DNA of 10,706 nt from JACDAN01 sp046729215 (GTDB lineage Bacteria; Actinomycetota; Thermoleophilia; Gaiellales; Gaiellaceae). The number at the start of each line of letters is the position of its first letter. The first letter of the stretch is position 1. Shown here piece by piece: positions 1-6,024 of the stretch. A model generated the notes under the pieces. It saw only the letters and a program-made list of their open reading frames with translations, was not told where the DNA came from and made no database searches. The DNA lies in the NCBI GenBank assembly GCA_046729215.1, contig JBKPGE010000096.1:1-10706 (forward strand), given 5' to 3'. The position numbers and the translations under genes are program-made.

Positions 1-449
1 AGATTGGGATGGCCGTCGAAGCGGATCCCGAACAGGTCCCAGGCCTCGCGCTCGTGCCAGTCGGCAGTCGGCCACACCGAAACGACACTGGCGACCGGCT
101 CACCGTCGTCGAGCCACACCTGAAGGCGCACGCGGGGCGCGCCCTTGTGGAGCGCGAGCAGGTGGTAGCTGACCGAGAAGCGGCGTGTCTTCGGTGCGGG
201 TAGCCGCTGGAGCCCCTGCGTCGAGGGCTTGTGCAGGTCGCGTCCCGTCAGGGTGCCGATGTAGCCCGACACGCCTTTCCGTCCCCAGCCGAAGTAGTCG
301 GCCGCGGCGATGTCGGAGAGGAAGTTGAAGCCGAGCTCGTCGCGGAGATAGCGCGCGGCCTCCACGACGCGGGCGGAATCGACCACGACCGTCGTCTCGC
401 CGTGCGCCTCGCGAATCTCGATCAGCCCTGGGACGCGGTTGAAGTTCAG
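1..449 (-). CDS. nuoC: NADH-quinone oxidoreductase subunit C (partial, C-terminal end outside window)
   Basis: This is the 30-kDa peripheral-arm subunit of respiratory complex I, which helps hold the iron-sulfur relay against the membrane arm. The frame is open from 449 to the window edge (149 complete codons). It contains the family signature HEREAWDLFGIRFDGHPNL at its visible end (about positions 60-3). Upstream of this come a typical N-terminal segment, TVVVDSARVVEAARYLRDEL, and the stretch FLSDIAAADYFGW. The start is unusual. The only codon that fits is CTG at 449-447, which overlaps the nuoB stop as CTGA. The next GTG, at 386, lies inside the conserved TVVVD strand and would cut into the domain. 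The nearest upstream ATG/GTG/TTG-type codon in frame is a TTG at 551, deep inside nuoB. No strong ribosome binding site is visible, so translation is probably coupled to nuoB. The identity is near certain; the start is inferred. Confidence 0.95.
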   Translation of the reverse strand, partial: MNFNRVPGLIEIREAHGETTVVVDSARVVEAARYLRDELGFNFLSDIAAADYFGWGRKGVSGYIGTLTGRDLHKPSTQGLQRLPAPKTRRFSVSYHLLALHKGAPRVRLQVWLDDGEPVASVVSVWPTADWHEREAWDLFGIRFDGHPN

Positions 450-1021
450 CTTGCGACCCCGCGCAGCTCGTAGGCGGGCGGCACGCCCGCCATCACCTTC
501 TCGTGCAGCCGCACGATGCCCTCCATCAGCGCCTCGGGCCGAGGGGGGCAACCCGGCACGTGGATGTCGACCGCGACGATCTTGTCCACGCCTTGGAGCG
601 TGGTGTAGTTGTTGAACATCCCGCCGGAGCTCGCGCAGGCGCCCATCGCGATCACCCACTTGGGCTCCAGCATCTGGTCGTAGATCTGGCGCAGCGGCGC
701 GGCCATCTTGTGCGCGACGCGGCCCGAGACGATCAGCAGGTCGGCCTGGCGCGGAGTGGAGCGGAAGACCTCGGCGCCGAAGCGGGCGCTGTCGTAGCGC
801 GAGGTGACGATCGACATCATCTCGATCGCACAGCAGGCGAGCCCGAACGTGGCCGGCCAGATCGAGTAGCCCTGGGCCCAGGCGACCGCCTTCTCGACGG
901 TGGTGAGCATGAGCTTCTCCTCCAGGTTCCCAAGCTCCTGCTCGAAGACGCCGGGGCCCTTTCCGCGCCAGAGCACCCGCTCGGAGCGGAGGCCGTAGTC
1001 CTTCAGGCGCTTGGGCTTCAT
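446..1021 (-). CDS. nuoB: NADH-quinone oxidoreductase subunit B
   Basis: This 191-residue subunit carries the terminal iron-sulfur cluster N2 of complex I, which passes electrons to quinone. All four expected ligands are visible: the adjacent pair C63-C64 in FGLACCAIEMMS, C129 in MGACASSGGMF, and C158 in VPGCPPRPEALM. The segment VSGRVAHKMAAPLRQIYDQM is also typical of the family. I chose ATG 1021 because it gives a four-base ATGA overlap with the nuoA stop. A TTG at 1030 in the same frame would add three residues and cannot be excluded. The gene lies between nuoA and nuoC in the standard order, and its stop overlaps the probable CTG start of nuoC. Length and motifs are normal for the family. 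Confidence 0.97.
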   Translation of the reverse strand: MKPKRLKDYGLRSERVLWRGKGPGVFEQELGNLEEKLMLTTVEKAVAWAQGYSIWPATFGLACCAIEMMSIVTSRYDSARFGAEVFRSTPRQADLLIVSGRVAHKMAAPLRQIYDQMLEPKWVIAMGACASSGGMFNNYTTLQGVDKIVAVDIHVPGCPPRPEALMEGIVRLHEKVMAGVPPAYELRGVAS

Positions 1022-1383
1022 CTCCGCCAATCCAGAGCCCCCTTCCGCCAGATGTAGACGTACGCCAGAGCCAGGATCCCGATGAAGAACGCGAGCTCCC
1101 AGAACCCGAACCAGCCGAGCGGCTCCAGGACGACCGCGAGCGGGTAGAGGAAGACGATCTCGATGTCGAAGACGATGAAGAGCAGCGCGGTGAGGTAGAA
1201 GCTGATCGTGAACTTCTCGACGTGAGGCGGGCCGAGCGAGACGCCCGACTCGAACGGGAGCGCGCGGGTCCGGTTCCGCGCCACCGGCCGGGTCGCGAAC
1301 GCGAACGACATCACGACCATCGAGAGCGGGATGGCTACGGCCAACGCACCGTAAATCAGAAACGGCAGCCAGTTATCGAGCAT
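1018..1383 (-). CDS. nuoA: NADH-quinone oxidoreductase subunit A
   Basis: This 121-residue membrane subunit of complex I helps form the quinone-access region at the join between the peripheral and membrane arms. Three hydrophobic helices are visible at about residues 6-28, 60-82 and 92-112. The conserved loop ALPFESG (residues 41-47) lies between helices 1 and 2. The hallmark FDIEIVFLYP (72-81), with its acidic residues in helix 2, is intact. The start is ATG at 1383-1381. The bases just upstream read GAGGGGGCAGGGAGCG, purine-rich and plausible for ribosome binding. It is the first gene of the nuo operon here and is divergent from the iron-sulfur carrier gene at 1558. Confidence 0.97.
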   Translation of the reverse strand: MLDNWLPFLIYGALAVAIPLSMVVMSFAFATRPVARNRTRALPFESGVSLGPPHVEKFTISFYLTALLFIVFDIEIVFLYPLAVVLEPLGWFGFWELAFFIGILALAYVYIWRKGALDWRR

Positions 1384-1417
1384 CGCTCCCTGCCCCCTCG
1401 GGCCTCACCGTGACCGA

Positions 1418-1423
1418 ACCCTA
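1418..1423 (-). promoter_or_regulatory. Possible -10 element for the nuoABC operon
   Basis: On the minus strand TAGGGT lies 34 bases upstream of the nuoA ATG and fits the TAnnnT pattern of a sigma-70-type -10 box. I could not find a convincing -35 element at 16-18 bases. Unlike the other promoters proposed here, this one would give a leader containing a purine-rich ribosome binding site. This is a weak call based on pattern alone. Confidence 0.3.
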
Positions 1424-1442
1424 CACCCTGCCGACCTGCCAC

Positions 1443-1463
1443 GAGCGCGGTCGAAAACCGCTC
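1443..1463. repeat. Small inverted repeat in the nuoA / iron-sulfur carrier intergenic region
   Basis: GCGGT (1447-1451) and ACCGC (1457-1461) form a five-pair stem around a five-base loop. Outer GAG and CTC triplets could extend it if two bases bulge. It sits roughly midway in the 174-base divergent spacer, where a shared operator could lie. There is no T-tract, so it is unlikely to be a terminator. A hairpin this short can occur by chance in GC-rich DNA. The rest of the spacer (1384-1557) holds only the proposed promoter elements. Confidence 0.3.
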
Positions 1464-1542
1464 AACCGAGCGTGAATCAGGTGTTACAAAGTCGTGCTCG
1501 TCTCGCCCATTCCAGGCCGAGGGTGAGCGCCGGACACACTGC

Positions 1543-1548
1543 TACGAT
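1543..1548 (+). promoter_or_regulatory. Proposed -10 element of the iron-sulfur carrier gene (leaderless)
   Basis: TACGAT ends nine bases before ATG 1558. A transcript starting about seven bases after the hexamer would have almost no 5' leader. This agrees with the lack of any Shine-Dalgarno-like sequence in gcgacccag just before the ATG. No clear -35 was seen. Three other start codons in the window share this arrangement. Confidence 0.5.
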
Positions 1549-1557
1549 GCGACCCAG

Positions 1558-1968
1558 ATGGAGCTCACCGAACGCCCGATGACGCTGGTCTCGCTCACCG
1601 AGCGGGCCGCGTCGAAGATCACCGAGTTGATGGCCGAGGAGCCGGAGGGCGAAGCCTCGGTGCTGCGCCTCGCCGTCCAGGGCGGCGGCTGCTCGGGGTT
1701 CGAGTACGCGCTCGGCTTCGACCGGGGCGCCCTTGAAGGCGATCACGAGCTCGACATCCAGGGCGTCAGGATCGTCGTCGATCCGTACAGCGCCCCCTAT
1801 GTCCAGGGCACCGAGATCGACTTCGTCGATGGTCTCCAGGGTGGCTTCGCGATCAACAACCCGAATGTTGTCGCCTCCTGCGGGTGCGGCCACTCGTTCC
1901 AGGTGGCCGAGGGCGAGGATCCCGGCGCCGAGCAGGGCGGCGGCTGCGGCTCCGGCTGTAGCCACTAG
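1558..1968 (+). CDS. A-type iron-sulfur cluster carrier (HesB/IscA/ErpA/SufA family)
   Basis: This 136-residue protein belongs to the family that receives iron-sulfur clusters from the assembly scaffold and delivers them to client enzymes; complex I next door is a plausible client. The three conserved cysteines are present: C45 in GGGCSGFEYALGFD, and C108 and C110 in NNPNVVASCGCG. The core from about residue 11 to 115 is of normal family length. After it comes an extra tail ending GGGCGSGCSH, which adds C130, C134 and H136 and is not part of the core fold. ATG 1558 was chosen because of the -10-like hexamer just upstream; ATG 1579 (eighth codon) is an alternative that fits homologues starting near MTLVSLTERA. 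The family is clear, but which subtype (ErpA, SufA or IscA) cannot be told from sequence alone, so no symbol is given. Confidence 0.93.
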   Translation: MELTERPMTLVSLTERAASKITELMAEEPEGEASVLRLAVQGGGCSGFEYALGFDRGALEGDHELDIQGVRIVVDPYSAPYVQGTEIDFVDGLQGGFAINNPNVVASCGCGHSFQVAEGEDPGAEQGGGCGSGCSH

Positions 1969-1983
1969 CCGGGTTCCCCCTAC

Positions 1984-1989
1984 TAGCAT
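1984..1989 (+). promoter_or_regulatory. Proposed -10 element of the ferredoxin-NADP reductase gene (leaderless)
   Basis: TAGCAT (overlapping TACTAG at 1981) ends eight bases before GTG 1998, so the predicted transcript start would fall at or next to the start codon. The spacer has only a short AGGG two bases from the GTG, too close for a normal ribosome binding site. No convincing -35 is visible. The gene could also be read through from the carrier gene, which ends only 29 bases upstream. Confidence 0.45.
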
Positions 1990-1997
1990 TCAGGGCC

Positions 1998-3011
1998 GTG
2001 CCTGACAACGACGGCGTCGTCGACGTGACCATCCTGGGCGCCGGCCCTGTGGGCCTCTCTGCGGCCTACTACCTCGGGCACCGCGACGGAACCGTGCGCA
2101 TCGTCGAGTCCCTGGAGCAGATCGGCGGCCAGGTGGCCGCGACGTATCCGGAGAAGCACGTCTACGACGTGGCCGGCTTTCCGAAGATCCTCGGGCAGAA
2201 GCTCGTCGACATGTGCGCCGAGCAGGGGCTCCAGTACGGGGCCGACGTCCGTCTCGGCGAGGAGGCGCAAACGCTCGAGCGCCTGAGCCAGAACGGCGAG
2301 GACCTCTTCGCGCTCACGACCGACGCGGGCAACACGTACCTCTCCCGTGCGGTGATCATTACGGCCGGCCATGGCGCCTTCGAGCCGCGCAAGCTGGGGG
2401 TCGATGGGGTCGACGAGTGGCAGGGCCGTGGCCTTCACTACGTCGTCCGCGAGAAGGCCCAGTTCGCCGGCAAACGCTGTGTCATCGTCGGCGGAGGCGA
2501 CTCGGCGCTGGACTGGACGCTTGGGCTCCAGGACACGGCCGATCTCCCCATCACCCTCGTGCACCGCCGCGATCGCTTTCGCGCACTCGAGTCGTCGCTC
2601 AACGAAGCGCGGCGGCTGGAGGGCGAGGGCGCCGTTCGGATTCTCACGCCGCACGAGGTGCGCGACATCCACGGCGACGGGAGCATCGAGGCGGTGACGA
2701 TCGAGAACACGGCGACCGGAGAGATGGAGCGCCACGACTGCCAGGCGCTCATCACGCTGCTCGGCTTCGTGTCGCACCTGGGCGCGATCGCCGACTGGGG
2801 CATCGAGCTCGAGGGCAAGCGTCAGATCAAGATCAATCCGATGACGTGCGAGACGTCGATGCCCGGCGTCTACGCGGCGGGCGACGTGGCCGGCTACCCG
2901 GGCAAGATCACCCTGATCACGGTCGGGATGGGTGAGGCGGCGATCGCAGCCAACAACGTCATCGCCGCAATCCGCGGCGAGAAGGTCCAGCCGAAGTACT
3001 CGACCGACTAG
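1998..3011 (+). CDS. Ferredoxin--NADP(+) reductase, thioredoxin-reductase-like (YumC/FNR2 type)
   Basis: This 337-residue FAD enzyme should move electrons between NADPH and ferredoxin or flavodoxin in the cytoplasm. The FAD-binding Rossmann motif is ILGAGPVGLSAAYYLG (about residues 12-27). It is followed by ESLEQIGGQVAATYPEK and YDVAGFPK (36-63), which are characteristic of this reductase type. A second nucleotide-binding motif, VIVGGGDSALDW (162-173), serves NADPH, and the C-terminal FAD contact is YAAGDVAGYPGKITLITVGMG (292-312). True thioredoxin reductases have a CxxC redox pair before the second Rossmann motif; here that stretch reads HYVVREKAQF without cysteine, which rules out thioredoxin reductase activity. 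The start is GTG 1998, supported by the good N-terminus and the adjacent -10-like element. It follows the iron-sulfur carrier gene in the same direction. No ferredoxin gene is in the window. Confidence 0.93.
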   Translation: MPDNDGVVDVTILGAGPVGLSAAYYLGHRDGTVRIVESLEQIGGQVAATYPEKHVYDVAGFPKILGQKLVDMCAEQGLQYGADVRLGEEAQTLERLSQNGEDLFALTTDAGNTYLSRAVIITAGHGAFEPRKLGVDGVDEWQGRGLHYVVREKAQFAGKRCVIVGGGDSALDWTLGLQDTADLPITLVHRRDRFRALESSLNEARRLEGEGAVRILTPHEVRDIHGDGSIEAVTIENTATGEMERHDCQALITLLGFVSHLGAIADWGIELEGKRQIKINPMTCETSMPGVYAAGDVAGYPGKITLITVGMGEAAIAANNVIAAIRGEKVQPKYSTD

Positions 3012-3018
3012 GCAGGCG

Positions 3019-3030
3019 GCCCAAGAGGGC
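3019..3030. repeat. Short inverted repeat after the reductase gene
   Basis: GCCC (3019-3022) and GGGC (3027-3030) flank the loop AAGA, just after the reductase stop. No T-tract follows, and four pairs make a weak stem. It may contribute to transcription ending, or may be chance. The remaining bases to 3075 hold only the proposed fumarase promoter. Confidence 0.2.
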
Positions 3031-3063
3031 ACGTCCATGAACTGTCCCTCGACGCGTCGGAAC

Positions 3064-3069
3064 TAGACT
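3064..3069 (+). promoter_or_regulatory. Proposed -10 element of the fumarase gene (leaderless)
   Basis: TAGACT ends six bases before ATG 3076, so transcription would begin at the A of the start codon or within a base or two. The spacer ccgggc has no ribosome binding site. At the expected -35 distance the sequence reads ACTGTC, a poor match. An in-frame TAG inside this hexamer (3064-3066) also rules out a longer fumarase N-terminus. Confidence 0.5.
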
Positions 3070-3075
3070 CCGGGC

Positions 3076-4404
3076 ATGGCCGACGTCGACATGCAGCGAG
3101 AGCTCTGGGGCGACGAGACGCGAAAGGCGGTCGCCAATTTCACCGTCTCCGGCGAGCCGATCCCGGCCCCCGTCGCCCACTGGCTCGGGCGGATCAAGGG
3201 TGCCGCCGCGCGTGTGAACGCCGAGCTCGGGCTTCTCGACCCCGACAAGGCGGAGCGGATCGCCGCTGCGGCGGAACGGGTCGCGTCCGGCGAGCTCGAC
3301 GACCAGTTTCCAATCGACGTCTTCCAGACCGGCTCCGGCACCTCATCCAACACGAACGCCAACGAGGTGATCGCCAGCCTCGCCGGTGAGGACGTCCACC
3401 CGAACGACGACGTCAACATGGGCCAGTCCTCGAACGACGTCTTCCCGTCGGCCGTCCATTTGGCCGCGCTCGACCAGCTCACGTACGAGCTGCTGCCCGC
3501 GCTCGAGCAGCTCGCCAACTCACTCGGCCGCAAGTCGCAGGAGTTCGACGACGTCGTCAAGTCCGGCCGAACGCACCTGATGGACGCCGTCCCGATGACC
3601 CTCGGACAGGAGTTCTCCGGCTACGCGACGCAGGTTCGCCAGGGGGCGGATCGCATCCGCGCCACGCTCGAGCGCGTCGGGCAGATCCCGCTCGGCGGCA
3701 CCGCCGTGGGCACCGGCCTGAACACCCATCCGGAGTTTGCCGCGCGGGTTCGCGCGCGGCTGGCCGACGAAACCTCGCTCCGCATCAGCCCTCCGGCCGA
3801 CCCCTTCGAGGCCCAGGCCGCGCGCGACTCCCTGGTCGAGGCCTCGGGCGCGCTCAAGACGGTGGCCGTTTCGCTGACGAAGATCGCAAACGACCTTCGC
3901 CTGCTCGGCTCCGGGCCTCGTGCCGGCCTCGGCGAGATCATGCTGCCGGAGCTCCAGAAAGGGAGCTCGATCATGCCGGGCAAGGTCAACCCAGTCATCC
4001 CTGAGGTCGTCACGCAGGTCGCCGCGCAGGTGATCGGGAACGACGAGGCGATCACGGTGGGCGGCATGCAAGGCCACCTGGAGTTGAACGTCTTCGTGCC
4101 GATGATCGCCCGCAATCTGCTCGACTCGATCCGGCTCATGTCGGCGGCTTCGCGGCTGCTCGCGGACACGTGTGTGGACGGGATCGAGGCGAACCGCGAA
4201 GTGTGCGAGCGCTATGCCGAGCTGACGCTATCCGCCTCGGCGGCACTCAACCCGTACATCGGCTACGACCGCGGCACGGAGATCGTTAAGGAGGCCGCCG
4301 CCTCCGGTCGTCCGCTCCGCGAGGTCGCGCGCGAGGCCGGCGTCGACGACGAGACGCTCGACAAGGCGCTCGACTACCGCTCGATGGCGAAGCCGCACGG
4401 CTAG
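3076..4404 (+). CDS. fumC: Class II fumarate hydratase
   Basis: This 442-residue enzyme interconverts fumarate and L-malate in the citric acid cycle and acts in the cytoplasm as a homotetramer. Family landmarks are in order: VFQTGSGTSSNTNANEV (82-98), NMGQSSNDVFPSA (114-126), SGRTHLMDAVPMTLGQEFSG (163-182) with the active-site H167, and the signature loop GSSIMPGKVNP (296-306) with the catalytic serine. Phrases such as DDQFPIDVFQTGSGTSSN and FEAQAARDSLVEASGAL match mycobacterial FumC as I recall it and separate it from aspartase, although PVIPEVVTQV after the signature is aspartase-like in wording. The N-terminus is short: family members begin some 15-20 residues earlier with a segment around a D-x-MG motif, absent here, and an in-frame stop just upstream excludes it. 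The lipoprotein gene follows after four bases. Confidence 0.94.
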   Translation: MADVDMQRELWGDETRKAVANFTVSGEPIPAPVAHWLGRIKGAAARVNAELGLLDPDKAERIAAAAERVASGELDDQFPIDVFQTGSGTSSNTNANEVIASLAGEDVHPNDDVNMGQSSNDVFPSAVHLAALDQLTYELLPALEQLANSLGRKSQEFDDVVKSGRTHLMDAVPMTLGQEFSGYATQVRQGADRIRATLERVGQIPLGGTAVGTGLNTHPEFAARVRARLADETSLRISPPADPFEAQAARDSLVEASGALKTVAVSLTKIANDLRLLGSGPRAGLGEIMLPELQKGSSIMPGKVNPVIPEVVTQVAAQVIGNDEAITVGGMQGHLELNVFVPMIARNLLDSIRLMSAASRLLADTCVDGIEANREVCERYAELTLSASAALNPYIGYDRGTEIVKEAAASGRPLREVAREAGVDDETLDKALDYRSMAKPHG

Positions 4405-4408
4405 GCGC

Positions 4409-4915
4409 CTGCGGCAGGCAGCGGTCCTCCTCGTCCTGTGCCTCGCCGGGTGCAGCGTGCGCAGCGACGAAAGCACGATCCCGGCCCGCGCACTCCCGCG
4501 ACTCGTGCTCGAGCCCGCTGATCTCTCGCCGGCCTTCGTCCGGCTCAAGGAGGGCCGCCGGGGGCGGACCGGCTGGATGGCTCGCTATCGGCGTCCTGCC
4601 CCGGAAAGGACAGATGGCCCGATCGCCGTTGAGTCGAGAGCCGAGACGCTCGACTCCTCCGACGCCGCAGACAGAGAGCTTGAGGCGGCCGGCGCCGATC
4701 TCGATGATTGGCAGCCAATCGGGGAACCGGGCCTAGGCGACGAATCTTTCGCCGCCACGCGTGTTGGCAGCGATCTTCGCCACTATCGGGTGTACTGGAG
4801 GGACGCGAACGTCCTCGCGTCCCTCGCGCTCAACGGCGTCGAGGGGCGATTCCCGTTCTCGGACGCGCTCGAGCTCGCGCGGAAGCAGGAGAAGCGCGTC
4901 GCAGGTCAGAGGTGA
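4409..4915 (+). CDS. Predicted small lipoprotein of unknown function (probable CTG start)
   Basis: I do not recognise this family with certainty. From GTG 4457 the frame encodes 152 residues, but it is open upstream and there encodes a bacterial lipoprotein signal peptide: RQAAVLLVLCLAGC, with lipobox LAGC and the lipidated cysteine at codon 4451-4453. No ATG, GTG or TTG lies in this frame between the in-frame stop at 4223-4225 and GTG 4457. The only initiator-like codon in front of the hydrophobic stretch is CTG 4409, four bases after the fumarase stop. That start gives 168 residues with the cysteine at residue 15. The mature part contains LVLEPADLSPAFVRLKEGRRG and a C-terminal block (RHYRVYWRDANVLASLAL, then DALELARKQEKR). 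This outline resembles many small actinobacterial surface lipoproteins; that is impression, not proof. It would sit on the outer face of the membrane. Its 3' end overlaps the convergent gene by 10 bases. Confidence 0.7.
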   Translation: MRQAAVLLVLCLAGCSVRSDESTIPARALPRLVLEPADLSPAFVRLKEGRRGRTGWMARYRRPAPERTDGPIAVESRAETLDSSDAADRELEAAGADLDDWQPIGEPGLGDESFAATRVGSDLRHYRVYWRDANVLASLALNGVEGRFPFSDALELARKQEKRVAGQR

Positions 4916-6024
4916 GCCCACGCCACGAGCGCGCCGGCTGAGAGGAAGACGGCGCCCGCGGCGAGGAGCAGGACGTAGAGCACCGGACGACCGTCGTTTC
5001 CTGAATGCTCCGCGGCGGCGGCCGGAGGCGGGACGGTTCGAAAGCGGTAGACCGTGTGGGTCGGCCCCTCCGGGGCAGGACTCGCGAGGAAGGCCCGGTA
5101 CTGGCGCGCACGGGCGCGCTGGAGCAGCGCGCGCTCCGCGAGCAGCAGGAGCTGCCGGCCGCTCGCGATTCGCGGCGGCTTCCTGAGCTTCGGAACAATG
5201 GCCGTCGGCTCGGCTGTCAGCACGACCTCCGGGCGATCACCGGCACGAGCCGTGGTAACCCGGATCGCCGTGGCAGACGGCGCCGGGCCGCCGAGGATCC
5301 GATCGAAGCGCGCCCGAGGACGACCACCGAGCCGGATTACCCCCCGAACGTGCAACGGCGCCTCGACCGTCAGCCTTCGACCCGTGACGGGCCCTTGGAT
5401 CTGAACAGTGCGCTGGATGGGCCCCCCTCGCTCCACTTGGCCGCCGATGCGGGCGATCAGGCGGCGCATGTCCGCCGCGCGAGCCCGCGCGGAGAAGCCG
5501 AGCCCCTGCGTCGCCGTGGCATTGCGGAGGCGAAGTACCACCGAGAGCCGTCCACCCTCGCGGCTCGAACGAAGCTCCAGCCGCAGAGGCAGCGATCGCG
5601 CCGCCACCTGGGGAACGAGCTCGGCGTCGCTGGCGAGCACACGCCGTCGCGTGGCGAAGCCCTGCCAGATGAGAGCGTTCCGGCGGAGCCCGGGCTCTCC
5701 CTGTGACCCCGCCGCGGCGCGGACGTCGCGGAACGGCCCAGGGACGAGGAAGGAGAAGTCACCGGTGCCGGCGAGCGTCAGCCGTTGCGTGACGCGCACC
5801 CTGACGAGGGTTCCATCGTCAAGGACGTCCGCGAAGACGCGCTCGCTGTTCTCCACGCGCCCTGCAGGGAGGAGGAACGGCTCCGTCGGAGTCGCCCCGG
5901 CCAGCGGCACTCTCGCGTCGAGCGGCTCGGTCGGCGAGGGTAGGAGCGCCAGCCGGGCGGCCGCACCACCCGTGGCCGCAAGCCCGGCAACCGCAGCGCA
6001 GATCAGGGCAACCGCGGCTCTCAA
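4906..6024 (-). CDS. Exported, C-terminally membrane-anchored protein of unknown function in a Liv-type transporter operon
   Basis: I do not recognise this 372-residue protein. It has an N-terminal signal peptide (about residues 1-23, ending GGAAA), a large extracytoplasmic region (about 24-345) rich in arginine and beta-prone stretches, and one C-terminal hydrophobic helix (347-370) followed by only two residues. This predicts a type I membrane protein facing outwards. The mature part has no cysteine. Notable segments are VRVRVTQRLTLAGTGDFSF (74-92) with VPGPFRDVRAA after it, and a basic stretch, LAERALLQRARARQYRAF (295-312), that looks helical. There is no enzyme motif I can name. The start is TTG 6024, giving a four-base TTGA overlap with the stop of the solute-binding protein gene, so translation is probably coupled and the two are likely to work together. 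An accessory role in substrate capture or complex assembly is inference. Confidence 0.85.
   Translation of the reverse strand: MRAAVALICAAVAGLAATGGAAARLALLPSPTEPLDARVPLAGATPTEPFLLPAGRVENSERVFADVLDDGTLVRVRVTQRLTLAGTGDFSFLVPGPFRDVRAAAGSQGEPGLRRNALIWQGFATRRRVLASDAELVPQVAARSLPLRLELRSSREGGRLSVVLRLRNATATQGLGFSARARAADMRRLIARIGGQVERGGPIQRTVQIQGPVTGRRLTVEAPLHVRGVIRLGGRPRARFDRILGGPAPSATAIRVTTARAGDRPEVVLTAEPTAIVPKLRKPPRIASGRQLLLLAERALLQRARARQYRAFLASPAPEGPTHTVYRFRTVPPPAAAAEHSGNDGRPVLYVLLLAAGAVFLSAGALVAWAHL

Noticed and set aside
503..1057. Plus-strand open frame opposite nuoB
   Set aside because: Its His/Asp/Arg-rich composition is typical of an antisense shadow; nuoB is certain from its four cluster cysteines.
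1998..3011. Thioredoxin reductase as the identity of the flavoprotein
   Set aside because: The CxxC redox pair of thioredoxin reductases is absent, and phrases such as TYPEKHVYDVAGFP fit the ferredoxin-NADP reductase type.
1983..3038. A 351-codon minus-strand open frame opposite the ferredoxin-NADP reductase
   Set aside because: It mirrors the codon bias of the real gene, has no motifs and no plausible start region. The plus-strand frame has two full nucleotide-binding motifs.
3019..3050. Rho-independent terminator after the reductase gene
   Set aside because: The stems are only four or five pairs and no T-tract follows.
3076..4404. Aspartate ammonia-lyase as the identity of the fumarase-family gene
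   Set aside because: PVIPEVVTQV after the signature loop resembles aspartase, but the GSGTSSN motif, the SGRTHLMDAVP segment and overall agreement with mycobacterial FumC favour fumarase.
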